Shown here: in pieces, positions 12,020 through 24,827 of the stretch | Position numbering within the stretch: the first letter of the stretch is position 1 | Layout: each line of letters starts with the position of its first letter | Origin: Ypsolopha sequella | Taxonomy: Eukaryota > Arthropoda > Insecta > Lepidoptera > Ypsolophidae | DNA: 64,000 bases | Reading direction: 5' to 3' | NCBI GenBank assembly: GCA_934047225.1 | Contig: CAKOHE010000110.1 | Coordinates: 124,001 to 188,000, forward strand | Program-made: the position numbers and the translations under genes | The notes under the pieces: generated by a model | Seen by the model: only the letters and a program-made list of their open reading frames with translations | What the model was told of the DNA's origin: nothing | The model's database searches: none

Positions 12020-12890
12020 AGGGATGAATGGCACGTTCTTACTCTTGTGCGAAGGGATAAGGGGCGCGTTCTTACTCTTATACGAAGGGATGAGGGGCGC
12101 GTTATTGCTCTTATGCAAAGGGATGAGGGGCACGTTCTTGCTCTTATGCGAAGGGATAAGGGGCGCGTTCTTGCTCTTATGCGAAGGGATAAGGGGCGCG
12201 TTATTGCTCTTATGCAAAGGGATGAGGGGCGCGTTATTGCTCTTATGCGAAGGGATAAGGGGCGCGTTATTGCTCTTATGCAAAGGGATGAGGGGCGCGT
12301 TATTGCTCTTATGCGAAGGGATAAGGGGCGCGTTCTTGCCCTTATGCAAAGGGATAAGGGGCACGTTATTGCTCTTATGCAAAGGGATGAGGGTTACGTT
12401 CTTGATCTTATGCGAAGGGATAAGGGGCGCGTTATTGCGCTTAATCGAAGGGATAAGGGGCACGTTCTTACTCTTGTGCGAAGGGATAAGGGGCGCGTTC
12501 TTACTCTTATACGAAGGGATAAGGGGCGCGTTATTGCTCTTATGCAAAGGGATGAGGGGCACGTTCTTGCTCTTATGCGAAGGGATAAGGGGCGCGTTCT
12601 TGCTCTTATGCGAAGGGATAAGGGGCGCGTTACTGCTCTTATGCAAAGGGATGAGGGGCGCGTTATTGCTCTTATGCGAAGGGATAAGGGGCGCGTTATT
12701 GCTCTTATGCAAAGGGATGAGGGGCGCGTTATTGCTCTTATGCGAAGGGATAAGGGGCGCGTTCTTGCCCTTATGCAAAGGGATAAGGGGCACGTTATTG
12801 CTCTTATGCAAAGGGATGAGGGTTACGTTCTTGATCTTATGCGAAGGGATAAGGGGCGCGTTATTGCTCTTATGCAAAGGGATGAGGGGC
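12020..12890. repeat. 429-bp higher-order repeat pair
   Basis: Two copies of a 13-monomer unit sit side by side. ACTCTTGTGCGAAGGG occurs at 12041 and 12470, and GGGTTACGTTCTTGATC at 12391 and 12820, each pair exactly 429 bp apart (13 x 33). Confidence 0.88.
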
Positions 12891-15800
12891 ACGTTCTTGC
12901 TCTTATGCAAAAGGATAAGAGGCGCGTTCTTACTCTTATGCGAAGGGATAAGGGGCGCGTTTTTGCTCTTATGCGAAGGGATAAGGGGCGCGTTCTTGCC
13001 CTTATGCGAAGGGATAAGGGGCGCGTTATTGCTCTTATGCAAAGGGATGAGGGGCACGTTCTTGCTCTTATGCAAAGGGATAAAAGGCGCGTTCTTACTC
13101 TTATGCGAAGGGATAAGGGGCGCGTTCTTGCTCTTATGCGAAGGGATAAGAGGCGCGTTCTTGCCCTTATGCGAAGGGATAAGGGGCACGTTATTGCTCT
13201 TATGCGAAGGGATAAGGGGCGCGTTCTTGCCCTTATGCGAAGGGGTAAGGGGCACATTATTGCTCTTATGCGAAGGGATAAGGGGCGCGTTCTTGCTCTT
13301 ATGCGAAGGGATAAGGGGCGCGTTCTTGCTCTTATGCGAAGGGATAAGGGGCGCGTTCTTGCCCTTATGCGAAGGGATAAGGGGCGCGTTCTTGCCCTTA
13401 TGCGAAGGGATAAGGGGCGCGTTCTTGCTCTTATGCGAAAGGATAAGGGGCGCGTTCTTGCCCTTATGCGAAGGGATAAGGGGCACGTTATTGCTCTTAT
13501 GCGAAGGGATAAGGGGCGCGTTCTTGCCCTTATGCGAAGGGATTAGGGGCACGGTATTGCTCTTATGCAAAGGGATGAGGGGCACGGTCTTGCTCTTATG
13601 CGAAGGGATAAGGGGCGCGTTATTGCTCTTGTGCAAAGGGATGAGGGGCACGTTCTTGCTCTTATGCGAAGGGATAAGAGGCGCGTTCTTACTCTTATGC
13701 GAAGGGATAAGGGGCACGTTCTTGCTCTTATGCGAAGGGATAAGGGGCGCGTTATTGCTCTTATGCAAAGGGATGAGGGGCACGTTCTTGCCCTTATGCG
13801 AAGGGATAAGGGCCACGTTATTGCTCTTATGCGAAGGGATAAGGGGCGCGTTCTTGCTCTTATGCGAAGGGATAAGGGGCGCGTTCTTGCTCTTATGCGA
13901 AGGGATAAGGGGCGAGTTCTTGCTCTTATGCGAAGGGATAAAGGGCGCGTTCTTGCCCTTATGCGAAAGGATAAGGGGCGCGTTCTTGCTCTTATGCAAA
14001 GGATAAGGGGCGCGTTCTTGCCCTTATGCGAAGGGATAAGGGGCACGTTATTGCTCTTATGCGAAAGGATAAGGGGCGCGTTCTTGCCCTTATGCGCAGG
14101 GATTATGGGCACGTTTTTTATCTTATGCAAAGGGATGAGGGGCACGTTCTTGCTCTTATGCGAAGGGATAAGGGGCGCGTTATTGCTCTTATGCAAAGGG
14201 ATGAGGGGCACGTTCTTGCTCTTATGCGAAGGGATAAGAGGCGCGTTCTTACTCTTATGCGAAGGGATAAGGGGCACGTTCTTGCTCTTATGCGAAAGGA
14301 TAAGGGGCGCGTTATTGCTCTTATGCAAAGGGATGAGGGGCACGTTCTTGCTCTTATGCGAAGGGATAAGGGGCGCTTTATTGCTCTTATGCAAAGGGAT
14401 GAGGGGCACGTTCTTACTCTTGTGCGAAGGGATAAGGGGCGCGTTATTGCTCTTATGCAAATGGATGAGGGGCACGTTCTTGCTTTTTTGCGAAGGGATA
14501 AGAGGCGCGTTCTTACTCTTATGCGAAGGGATAAGGGGCGCGTTATTGCTCTTATGCAAAGGGATGAAGGGCATTTTTGCTCTTATGCGAAGGGATAAGG
14601 GGCGCGTTATTGCTCTTATGCAAAGGGATTAGGGGCACGTAATTGCTCTTATGCGAAGGGATAAGGGGCGCGTTATTGCTCTTATGCAAAGGGATGAGGG
14701 GCACGTTCTTACTCTTATGCGAAGGGATAAGGGGCGCGTTATTGCTCTTATGCAAAGGAATGAGGGGCACGTTCTTGCTCTTATGCGAAGGGATAAGAGG
14801 CGCGTTATTGCTCTATGCAAAGGGATGAGGGGCACGTTCTTGCTCTTATGCGAAGGGATAAGAGGCGCATTCTTACTCTTATGCGAAGGGATAAGGGGTG
14901 CGTTATTGCTCTTATGCAAAGAGATGAGGGGCACGTTCTTGCTCTTATGCGAAGGGATAAGGGGTGCGTTATTGCTCTTATGCAAAGGGATGAGGGGCAC
15001 GTTCTTGCTCTTATGCGAAGGGATAAGAGGCGCGTTCTTACTCTTATGCGAAGGGATAAGGGGCGCGTTATTGCTCTTATGCAAAGGGATGAGGGGCACG
15101 TTCTTGCTCTTATGCGAAGGGATAAGGGGTGCGTTATTGCTCTTATGCAAAGGGATGAGGGGCACGTTCTTGCTCTTATGCGAAGGGATAAGAGGCGCGT
15201 TCTTACTCTTATGCAAAGGGATGAGGGGCGCGTTATTGCTCTTATGCAAAGGGATGAGGGGCACGTTATTGCTCTTATGCAAAGTGATGAGGGGCGCGTT
15301 ATTGCTCTTATGCAAAGGGATGAGGGGCGCGTTATTGCTCTTATGCAAAGGGATGAGGGGCACGTTATTGCTCTTATGCAAAGGGATGAGGGGCGCGTTA
15401 TTGCTCTTATGCAAAGGGATGAGGGGCACGTTCTTGCTCTTATGCGAAGGGATAAGGGGCGCGTTTTTGCTCTTATGCAAAGGGATGAGGGGCACGTTCT
15501 TGCTCTTATGCGAAGGGATAAGAGGCACGTTCTTACTCTTATGCAAAGGGATGAGGGGTGCGTTATTGCTCTTATGCAAAGGGATAAGGGGCGCGTTCTT
15601 GCTCTTATGCGAAGGGATAAGAGGCGCGTTCTTACTCTTATGCAAAGGGATGAGAGGCGCGTTATTGCTCTTATGCAAAGGGATGAAGGGCACGTTATTG
15701 CTCTTATGCAAAGGGATGAGGGGCGCGTTATTGCTCTTATGCAAAGGGATGAGGGGCACGTTATTGCTATTATACAAAGGGATGAGAGGCGCGTTATTGC

Positions 15801-18800
15801 TTTTATGCAAAGGGATGAGGGGCGCGTTATTGCTCTGATACAAAGTGATGAGGGGCGCGTTATTGCTCTTATGCAAAGGGATAAGGGGCGCGTTCTTGCC
15901 CTTATGCGAAAGGATAAGGGGCGCGTTCTTGCCCTTATGCGAAAGGATAAGGGGCGCGTTCTTGCCCTTATGCGAAGGGATAAGGGGCGCGTTTTTGCCC
16001 TTATGCGAAGGGATAAGAGGCGCGTTCTTATTCTTATGCAAAGTGATGAGGGGCGCGTTATTGCTCTTATGCAAAGGGATAAGGGGCGCGTTCTTGCCCT
16101 TATGCGAAAGGATAAGGGGCGCGTTCTTGCTCTTATGCGAAGGGATAAGGGGCGCGTTTTTGCCCTTATGCGAAGGGATAAGAGGCGCGTTCTTATTCTT
16201 ATGCAAAGGGATGAGGGGCACGTTATTGCTCTTATGCAAAGGGATAAGGGGCACGTTCTTGCCCTTATGCGAAGGGATAAGGGGCGCGTTCTTGCCCTTA
16301 TGCGAAGGGATAAGAAGCGCGTTCTTGCCCTTATGCGAAGGGATAAGAGGCGCGTTCTTACTCTTATGCGAAGGGATAAGAGGCGCGTTCTTACTCTTAT
16401 GCGAAGGGATAAGAGGCGCGTTCTTACTCTTATGCAAAGGGATGAGGGGCACGTTCTTGCTCTTATGCGAAGGGATAAGGGGCGCGTTATTGCTCTTATG
16501 CAAAGGGATGAGGTGCACGTTTTTGCTCTTATGCGAAGGGATAAGAGGCGCGTTCTTACTCTTATGCAAAAGGATGAGGGGCGCGTTATTGCTCTTATGC
16601 AAAGGGATGAGGGGCACGTTATTGCTCTTATGCAAAGGGATGAGGGGCGCGTTATTGCCTTTATGCGAAGGGATAAGGGGCGCATTCTTGCCCTTATGCG
16701 AAGGGATAAGAGGCGCGTTCTTACTCTTATGCAAAGGGATGAGGGGCGCGTTATTGCTCTTATTCAAAGGGATGAGGGGCACGTTATTGCTCTTATGCAA
16801 AGGGATGAGGGGCACGTTCTTGCTCTTATGCGAAGGGATAAGAGGTGCGTTCTTACTCTTATGCAAAGGGATGTGGGGCGCGTTATTGCTCTTATGCAAA
16901 GGGATGAGGGGCACGTTATTGCTCTTATGCAAAGGGATGAGGAGCACGTTCTTGCTCTTATGCGAAGGGATAAGGGGCGCGTTATTGCTCTTATGCAAAG
17001 GGATGAGGGGCACGTTCTTGCTCTGATGCGAAGGGATAAGAGGCGCGTTCTTACTCTTATGCAAAGGGATGAGGGGCGCGTTATTGCTCTTATGCAAAGG
17101 GATGAGGGGCGCGTTATTGCTCTTATGCAAAGGGATGAGGGGCGCGTTATTGCTCTTATGCAAATGGATGAGGGGCACGTTCTTGCTCTTATGCAAAGGG
17201 ATAAGAGGCGCGTTCTTGCTCTTATGCGAAGGGATAAGGGGCGCGTTCTTGCTCTTATGAGAAGGGATAAGGGGCGCGTTCTTGCCCTTATGCAAAGGGA
17301 TAAGGGGCGCGTTATTGCTCTTATGCCAAAGGATAAGGGGCGCGTTCTTGCCCTTATGCGAAGGGATAAGGGGCACGTTATTGCTCTTATGCAAAGGGAT
17401 GAAGGGCACGTTCTTGCTCTTATGCGAAGGGATAAGAGGCGCGTTCTTACTCTTATGCGAAGGGATAAGGGGCGCGTTCTTGCTCTTATGCAAAGGGTCG
17501 AGGGGCACGTTCTTGCTCTTATGCGAAGGGATAAGGGGCGCGTTATTGCCCTTATGCGAAAGGATAAGGGGCACGTTATTGCTCTTATGCAAAGGGATGA
17601 GGGGCACGTTCTTGCTCTTATGCGAAGGGATAAGGGGCGCGTTATTGCTCTTATGCAAAGGGATGAGGGGCACGTTCTTGCTCTTATGCGAAGGGATAAG
17701 GGGCGCGTTATTGCTCTTATGCAAAGGGATGAGGGGCACGTTCTTGCTCTTATGCAAAGGGATGAGGGGCGCGTTATTGCTCTTATGCGAAGGGATAATG
17801 GGCGCGTTATTGCTCTTATGCAAAGGGATGAGGGGCGCGTTATTGCTCTTATGCGAAGGGATAAGAGGCGAGTTCTTACTCTTATGCGAAGGGATAAGGG
17901 GCGCGTTATTGCTCTTATGCAAAGGGATGAGGGGCACGTTCTTGCTCTTATGCGAAGGGATAAGGGGCGCGTTATTGCTCTTATGCAAAGGGATGACGGG
18001 CACGTTATTAATCTTATGCAAAGGGATGACGGGCACGTTCTTGCCCTTATGTGAAGGGATAAGGGGCGCGTTCTTACTCTTATGGGAAGGGATAAGAGGC
18101 GCGTTCTTATTCTTATGCAAAGTGATGAGGGGCGCGTTATTGCTCTTATGCAAAGGGATCACGGGCACGTTATTGCTCTTTTGCAAAGGTATGAGCGGCG
18201 CGTTATTGCTCTTATGCAAAGGGATGAGGGGCACGTTCTTGCTCTTATGCAAAGGGATGTGGGGCACTTTCTTGCTCTTATGCGAAGGGATAAGGGGCGC
18301 GTTATTACTCTTATGCAAAGGGATGAGGGGCACGTTCTTACTCTTATGCGAAGGGATAAGAGGCGCGTTCTTATTCTTATGCAAAGGGATGAGGGGCGCG
18401 TTATCGCTCTTATGCAAAGGGATAAGGGGCACGTTATTGCTCTTTTGCAAAGGTATGAGCGGCGCGTTATTGCTCTTATGCAAAGGGATGAGGGGCACGT
18501 TCTTGCTCTTATGCAAAGGGATGTGGGGCACTTTCTTGCTCTTATGCGAAGGGATAAGGGGCGCGTTTTTGCTCTTATGCAAATGGATGAGCGGCGCGTT
18601 ATTGCTCTTATGCAAAGGAATGAGCGGCGCGTTATTGCTCTTATGCAAAGGAATGAGGGGCACGTTCTTGCTCTTATGCAAAGGGATGAGGGGCACGTTC
18701 TTGCTCTTATGTGAAGGGATAAGGGGCGCGTTATTGCTCCTATGCGAAGGGATAAGGGGCACGTTTTTGCACTTATGCGAAGGGATAAGGGGCACGTTCT

Positions 18801-20669
18801 TGCCCTTACGCTAAGGGATAAGGGGCGCGTTATTGCTCTTATGCAAAGGGATGAGAGGCGCGTTATTGCTCTTATGCAAAGGGATGAGGGGCACATTCTT
18901 GCTCTTATGCGAAGGGATAAGGGCCACGTTCTTGCTCTTATGCGAAGGGATAAGGGGCACGTTCTTGCCCTTATGCGAAGGGATAAAAGGCGCGTTCTAA
19001 CTCTTATGCGAACGGATAAGGGGCGCGTCATTGCTCTTATGCGAAGGGATAAGGGGCACGTTCTTGCCCTTATGCGAAGGGATAAGAGGCTCGTTCTTAC
19101 TCTTATGCGAAGGGATAAGGGGCGCGTTCTTGCCCTTATGCGAAGGGATAAGGGGCATGTTCTTGCTCTTATGCGAAGGGATAAGAGACGCGTTCTTACT
19201 CTTATGCGAAGGGATAAGGGGCGCGTTATTGCTCTTATGCAAAGGGATGAGGGGCACGTTCTTGCTCTTATGCGAAGGGATAAGGGGAGCGTTATTGCTC
19301 TTATGCGAAGGGATAAGGGGCGCGTTCTTGCTCTTATGTTAAGGGATAAGGGGCGCGTTTTTGCTCTTATGCGAACGGATAAGGGGCGCGTTATTGCTCT
19401 TATGCAAAGAAATGAGGGGCACGTTCTTGCTCTTATGCGAAGGGATAAGGGGCGCGTTATTGCTCTTATGCAAAGAAATGAGGGGCACGTTCTTGCCCTT
19501 ATGCGAAGGGATAAGGGGCACATTCTTGCCCTTATGCGAAGGGATAAGGGGCACGTTCTTGCTCTTATGCGAAGGGATAAGAGGTGCGTTCTTACTCAAA
19601 TGCGAAGGGATAAGGGGCGCGTTATTGCTCTTATGCAAAGGGATAAGGGGCACGTTATTGCTCTTATGCGAAGGGATAAGGGGCGCGTTATTGCTCTTAT
19701 GCGAAGGGATAAGGGGCGCGTTCTTGCCCTTATGCGTAGGGATAAGGGGCACGTTCTTACTCTTATGCGAAGGGATAAGGGGCGCGTTATTGCTCTTATG
19801 CAAAGGGATGAGGGGTACGTTCTTGCTCTTATGCGAAGGGATAAGGGGCGCGTTATTGCTCTTATGCAAAGGGATAAGAGGCGCGTTCTTACTCTTATGC
19901 AAAGGGATGAGGGGCACGTTATTGCTCTTATGCAAAGGGATGAGGGGCACGTTCTTGCTCTTATGCAAAGGGATAAGAGGCGCGTTCTTACTCTTATGCA
20001 AAGGGATGAGGGGCGCGTTTTTGCTCTTATGCAAAGGGATAAGGGGCACGTTATTGCTCTTATGCAAAGGGATGAGGGGCGCGTTATTGCTCTTATGCAA
20101 AGGGATGAGGGGCACGTTCTTGCTCTTATGCGAAGAGATAAGGGGCGCGTTATTGCTCTTATGCAAAGGGATGAGGGGCGCGTTATTGCTCTTATGCAAA
20201 GGGATGAGGGGCACGTTCTTGCTCTTATGCGAAGAGATAAGGGGCGCGTTATTGCTCTTATGCAAAGGGATGAGGGGCACGTTCTTGCTCTTATGCGAAG
20301 GGATAAGGGGCGCGTTATTGCTCTTATGCAAAGGGATGAGGGGCACGTTCTTGCTCTTATGCGAAGGGATAAGGGGCGCGTTATTGCTCTTATGCAAAGG
20401 GATGAGGGGCGCGTTATTGCTCTTATGCAAAGGGATAAGGGGCGCGTTCTTGCCCTTATGCGAAGGGATAAGGGGCGCATTCTTGCCCTTATGCGAAGGG
20501 ATAAGGGGCGCGTTCTTGCCCTTATGCGAAGGGATAAGAGGCGCGTTCTTACTCTTATGCGAAGAGATAAGAGGCGCGTTCTTATTCTTATGCAAAGGGA
20601 TGAGGGGCACGTTCTTGCTCTTATGCAAAGGGATAAGGGGCACGTTCTTGCCCTTATGCGAAGGGATAA

Positions 20670-22010
20670 GGGGCGCGTTCTTGCCCTTAAGCGAAGGGAT
20701 AAGAGGCGCGTTCTTACCCTTATGCGAAGGGATAAGAGGCGCGTTCTTACTCTTATGCAAAGGGATGAGGGGCACGTTCTTGCTCTTATGCGAAGGGATA
20801 AGGGGCGCGTTATTGCTCTTATGCAAAGGGATGAGGGGCACGTTCTTGCTCTTATGCGAAGGGATAAGAGGCGCGTTATTGCTCTTATGCGAAGGGATAA
20901 GAGGCGCGTTCTTGCTCTTATGCGAAGGGATAAGGGGCGCGTTATTGCTCTTATGCAAAGGGATGAGGGGCGCGTTATTGCTCTTATGCAAAGGGATGAG
21001 GGGCACGTTCTTGCTCTTATGCGAAGGGATAAGAGGCGCGTTATTGCTCTTATGCGAAGGGATAAGAGGCGAGTTCTTACTCTTATGCGAAGGGATAAGG
21101 GGCGCGTTATTGCTCTTATGCAAAGGGATGAGGGGCACGTTCTTGCTCTTATGCGAAGGGATAAGAGGCGCGTTATTGCTCTTATGCGAAGGGATAAGAG
21201 GCGATTTCTTACTCTTATGCGAAGGGATAAGGGGCGCGTTATTGCTCTTATGCAAAGGGATAAGGGGCACGTTTTTGCTCTTTTGCAAAGGTGTGAGCGG
21301 CGCGTTATTGCTCTTATGCAAAGGGATGAGGGGCACGTTCTTGCTCTTATGCAAAGGGATGTGGGGCACTTTCTTGCTCTTATGCGAAGGAATAAGGGGC
21401 GCGTTATTGCTCTTATGCAAAGGGATGAGAGGCACGTTCTTGCTCTTATGCGAAGGGATAAGAGGCGCGTTATTGCTCTTATGCGAAGGGATAAGAGGCG
21501 CGTTCTTGCTCTTATGCGAAGGGATAAGGGGCGCGTTATTGCTCTTATGCAAAGGGATGAGGGGCGCGTTATTGCTCTTATGCAAAGGGATGAGGGGCAC
21601 GTTCTTGCTCTTATGCGAAGGGATAAGAGGCGCGTTATTGCTCTTATGCGAAGGGATAAGAGGCGAGTTCTTACTCTTATGCGAAGGGATAAGGGGCGCG
21701 TTATTGCTCTTATGCAAAGAGATGAGGGGCACGTTCTTGCTCTTATGCGAAGGGATAAGAGGCGCGTTATTGCTCTTATGCGAAGGGATAAGAGGCGATT
21801 TCTTACTCTTATGCGAAGGGATAAGGGGCGCGTTATTGCTCTTATGCAAAGGGATAAGGGGCACGTTTTTGCTCTTCTGCAAAGGTGTGAGCGGCGCGTT
21901 ATTGCTCTTATGCAAAGGGATGAGGGGCACGTTCTTGCTCTTATGCAAAGGGATGTGGGGCACTTTCTTGCTCTTATGCGAAGGGATAAGGGGCGCGTTA
22001 TTGCTCTTAT
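20670..22010. repeat. 594-bp higher-order repeat pair
   Basis: The markers GCGATTTCTTACTC at 21201 and 21795 are 594 bp apart (18 monomers). They are accompanied each time by a GTGTGAGCGG monomer and the GATGTGGGGCACTTTC monomers. This is the longer relative of the 528-bp units at 1.6-2.6 kb. Confidence 0.85.
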
Positions 22011-22284
22011 GCAAAGGGATGAGCGGCGCGTTATTGCTCTTATGCAAAGGGATAAGGGGCGCGTTATTGCTCTTATGCAAAGGGATAAGGGGCGCGTTAT
22101 TGCTCTTATGCAAAGGGATGAGGGGCACGTTATTGCTCTTATGCAAAGGGATGAGGGGCACGTTCTTGCTCTTATGCGAAGGGATAAGGGGCGCGTTCTT
22201 ATTCTTATGCAAAGGGATGAGGGGCACGTTATTGCTCTTATGCAAAGAGATAAGGGGCACGTTCTTGCCCTTATGCGAAGGGAT

Positions 22285-22310
22285 AAAAATAAAAATAAAA
22301 ATAAAAAGAG
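22285..22310. repeat. AAAAAT microsatellite at the satellite edge
   Basis: Four short A-rich AAAAAT-type units join the last satellite monomer to AT-rich DNA. The junction could mark the tail of an old insertion or an expansion at the array edge. Confidence 0.75.
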
Positions 22311-23392
22311 ATAAAGTAAATAGTATCATCCCAAACAAATTGAGACGACGGGGTCGGAAAATGCTATCTATTTCTTGTATCAAAGGCACTACGTTACAAT
22401 AGGCGGATTATTACAGGTAAATTGGGTACAGCTAAGGCGATTTATTTAAGTATGTTACGTCTAATCTGGGTTTTTACCCAGAATGATTTTCTTAGCTTTT
22501 GATCCCACTATTTCTTTACGATATTTTTTTAGCGAGCGAATTAATAAATATATAATTTTGAATACTTGTCTTTCTTAGTATTTATTGTACCTACATAAAA
22601 TGTTACACATAATATTTGTAAGAAAAATTGGTTGTAATATGTTTTGGATTTTAATTAAAATTAAATTGGTAGATTTGGTAGGTGTATAATTATTTTATAA
22701 ATCACACAAACAGTGCTTTAAATAAAAAAATATTGAATCATTATATTTACCACAAATAACAAACCGAACCAAAACCAAATGGATGACGTTAAAAAAAAAG
22801 TTAAAACAAAAATAATAAAATAAAAAGCGGTCAAGTCAGAGTAGGACTTACAAATTCGATCTGTATGAAAATATTTGTGATTTTCTTAAAAATCTCCACA
22901 TTGTGTCGATTTTTATTTCACTTTTGCTCCAAATAACCTCTAGTAACACTGTCTAACCTACACTTCTGAAATCTTAAGCAATTAGGAGATTAAAAAAAAA
23001 TTTACTAATTTTTACTGTGGCAGTAATCTTTTGCCTTTTGTGGCCAGAAAAAAAATGTACTGTACCAAGCTGGTACATCAAGTTAAAAAAATGCCCATAG
23101 ATGCTAATTGCTAATTTATGTTTATTGTGTGTATTAAAAACAATGGGTAATTTTATTTGTTTAAAAACATGAACATTTTTCCCTACAAATATAGCAACTT
23201 CTAAGATGGTAATTTATTTATTTATATAAATAAATTGTACAGCATTGTAATGCTGTACAACAATTTGTACAGTTAACACCAATTCGCTATACAATTCAAA
23301 CAAAAATGCTGACATACAAAATATCTGTACGATACTATATCTGTATCGTAATGTTAGTAGTTTTTGAGCTTTAAAGTGAGGTTTACAACTTA
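22311..23392. other. AT-rich interval, no gene seen
   Basis: There is no supported gene here. A perfect hairpin (TTGTACAGCAT, 4-nt loop, ATGCTGTACAA) lies at 23236-23261. The frames present are short and have no recognisable domains. Confidence 0.6.
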
Positions 23393-23393
23393 C

Positions 23394-24560
23394 TAAAGTA
23401 AGGTTTTTAATTCGAGACACTCCATTGACAGAAAGAGTGTTGCCATTATTCGAAAAATAAAAATAGGGAAAGATATACGTCGATATGTCGATATCGATAT
23501 TTACTGCAGCATGACGTATGGTAGTAATGCGCGTTTACGAGATATTTCAACAATCGAGATAAACGTCCATCTTGTTGATCGGTTGAATGATTGAGACATT
23601 TTTCGATTGTTCCAAGATACGAGATATGCTCCGTTAGTAATTTAGTTATATAAGTATGCAGTTTTATTCGTAATGACTTTACGAATAATACATTTTGAAT
23701 AATGGGTTTTTATTATAATCGATTCAAATAATAAGCCACCGAGAATGACTATTCTAGAGTGCGGTTCAGAAAATAGGTAATACGCCGTTATATTGGCATT
23801 AACGACGTCTTTACGACATGATTGGATAAGATATAATTTCATGTCTTTAGATTGGATGATATAAATGCAACCAATATATTGACGTGTTACCTATTTTCTG
23901 AACCGCACTCTACGGTTGATAGTAGATACCTACACGACACGAGTTTTTCATTTCATTTAATTTACAATGCAATGCACGATATGTAAATGGTAATCGATTT
24001 AAATCGAGGGAGCTGACCAAAATAACAACGATAAACCATTTATTTGCTGGGCTAAAGTCATCAAATTTGCTGTAACTATCGCTTGTAGCACCTTCTGTTT
24101 TTTTAGTTCTCTGAATATTCGTATCATGAAAGGTATGGATCAAAATAAAATACCCATATATTTTTTAATAAATAAATATATAAATATTTAATAAATACTT
24201 ATATATTAATATATTTTTTAACAAACCTGACAAAACCAGTATTTTATGTTGACAATTACTGAGATTTCGTTACGGTTTTAAAAGATTCGTTATCGATTAT
24301 TATGAAATTGCAAGTTTTTATTTTCAATAATAACTGTGAAGCAAACTTAAAAAGACCATGTGGAATTTTTTTTCGAAAAGTTTGTGTAAAAGTGTAAAGT
24401 TATATTTTTGTTAAATTTTGCGTCACTTGACCGTATGAGTTTTCGAGTATAAGAAACGCCGTCAATTTTATGATATCGATAAGAGCAGCACTGGCTGAAA
24501 AGTGGCAACATTTTGCTTTTTGAGTTGTCAAACGAGTGTCTCGAATTAAAAATCCTACTT
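23394..24560. mobile_element. Possible inverted-repeat element
   Basis: ACTAAAGTAAGGTTTTTAAT at the left and, inverted, ATTAAAAATCCTACTTTAGT at the right are near-identical. Both continue inward through CGAGACACTC to TTGACA and TGTTGCCA with gaps. The ends are about 1.17 kb apart and enclose a smaller MITE (23757-23910). I see no clear target duplication, so the limits and class are uncertain. Confidence 0.45.
23757..23910. mobile_element. 154-bp MITE with TA duplication
   Basis: Terminal inverted repeats of about 40 bp begin GAGTGCGGTTCAGAAAATAG on the left and are matched by CTATTTTCTGAACCGCACTC on the right, with about four mismatches. TA stands on both sides (23755-23756 and 23911-23912). 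The TA target points to the Tc1/mariner group. There is no coding capacity. Confidence 0.85.
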
Positions 24561-24827
24561 TAGTTGACGTTTATTTAAAATCATACACAGACATCTCGTC
24601 TGCATGATAAAAATAAAATCTGCGTGGGTACTATCGCCCCAAGGGATAATGCCATATAGAAGCCATGCATGCATACGCGTAAAATGCTGATAGTGCGATT
24701 TTATAGTTAACGGGTACCATAGACAATACAGCCCAGAAAGACGTCTATTGTTCAGCATCTTGCGTACAAATAATTCTGTCAACAATCGAAACGGGGTACT
24801 GCAAAGGTCCTTCAAGTTGTAGTGCAC
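24555..24827 (-). pseudogene. LINE reverse transcriptase C-terminal relic
   Basis: A 90-codon frame contains WLLYGIIPWGDST followed by IFIMQTRCLCMI. This resembles the region after the reverse transcriptase in CR1/Jockey-type LINEs, where a YGI-WG motif precedes a Q-x-R-x-x-R-type segment. The rest of the element is absent. Whether a second frame upstream belongs to it is unclear. Confidence 0.6.

Larger units (their letters stand above)
10387..22286. repeat. 33-bp satellite array, right block
   Basis: The same satellite resumes immediately after the LINE and runs for about 11.9 kb (about 360 monomers). Phase breaks occur near 11424, 13997, 14577 (part of a monomer missing at GGGCATTTTTGC) and 14815. 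A module recurs with landmark ATTAGGGGCACGGT, a 32-bp monomer and then ACGTTTTTTATC: about 817/1206/1318, 4775/5231/5279, 6390/6846/6895, 10969/11424/11535 and 13542/13997/14111. A long block at 15.2-16.7 kb repeats 2.6-4.0 kb, including CTATTAT and ACAAAGTGATG variants. The array ends at 22286, where GGGATAAA passes into an AAAAAT run. Confidence 0.98.

Noticed and set aside
1..22286. CRISPR-like array
   Set aside because: The repeats are directly adjacent with no unique spacers, and the surroundings are eukaryotic.
15..22402. Very long reading frames on both strands of the satellite (up to about 1390 codons)
   Set aside because: They follow from a 33-bp monomer lacking stops in four frames. 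Single-base losses shift the frame freely and no frame is favoured.
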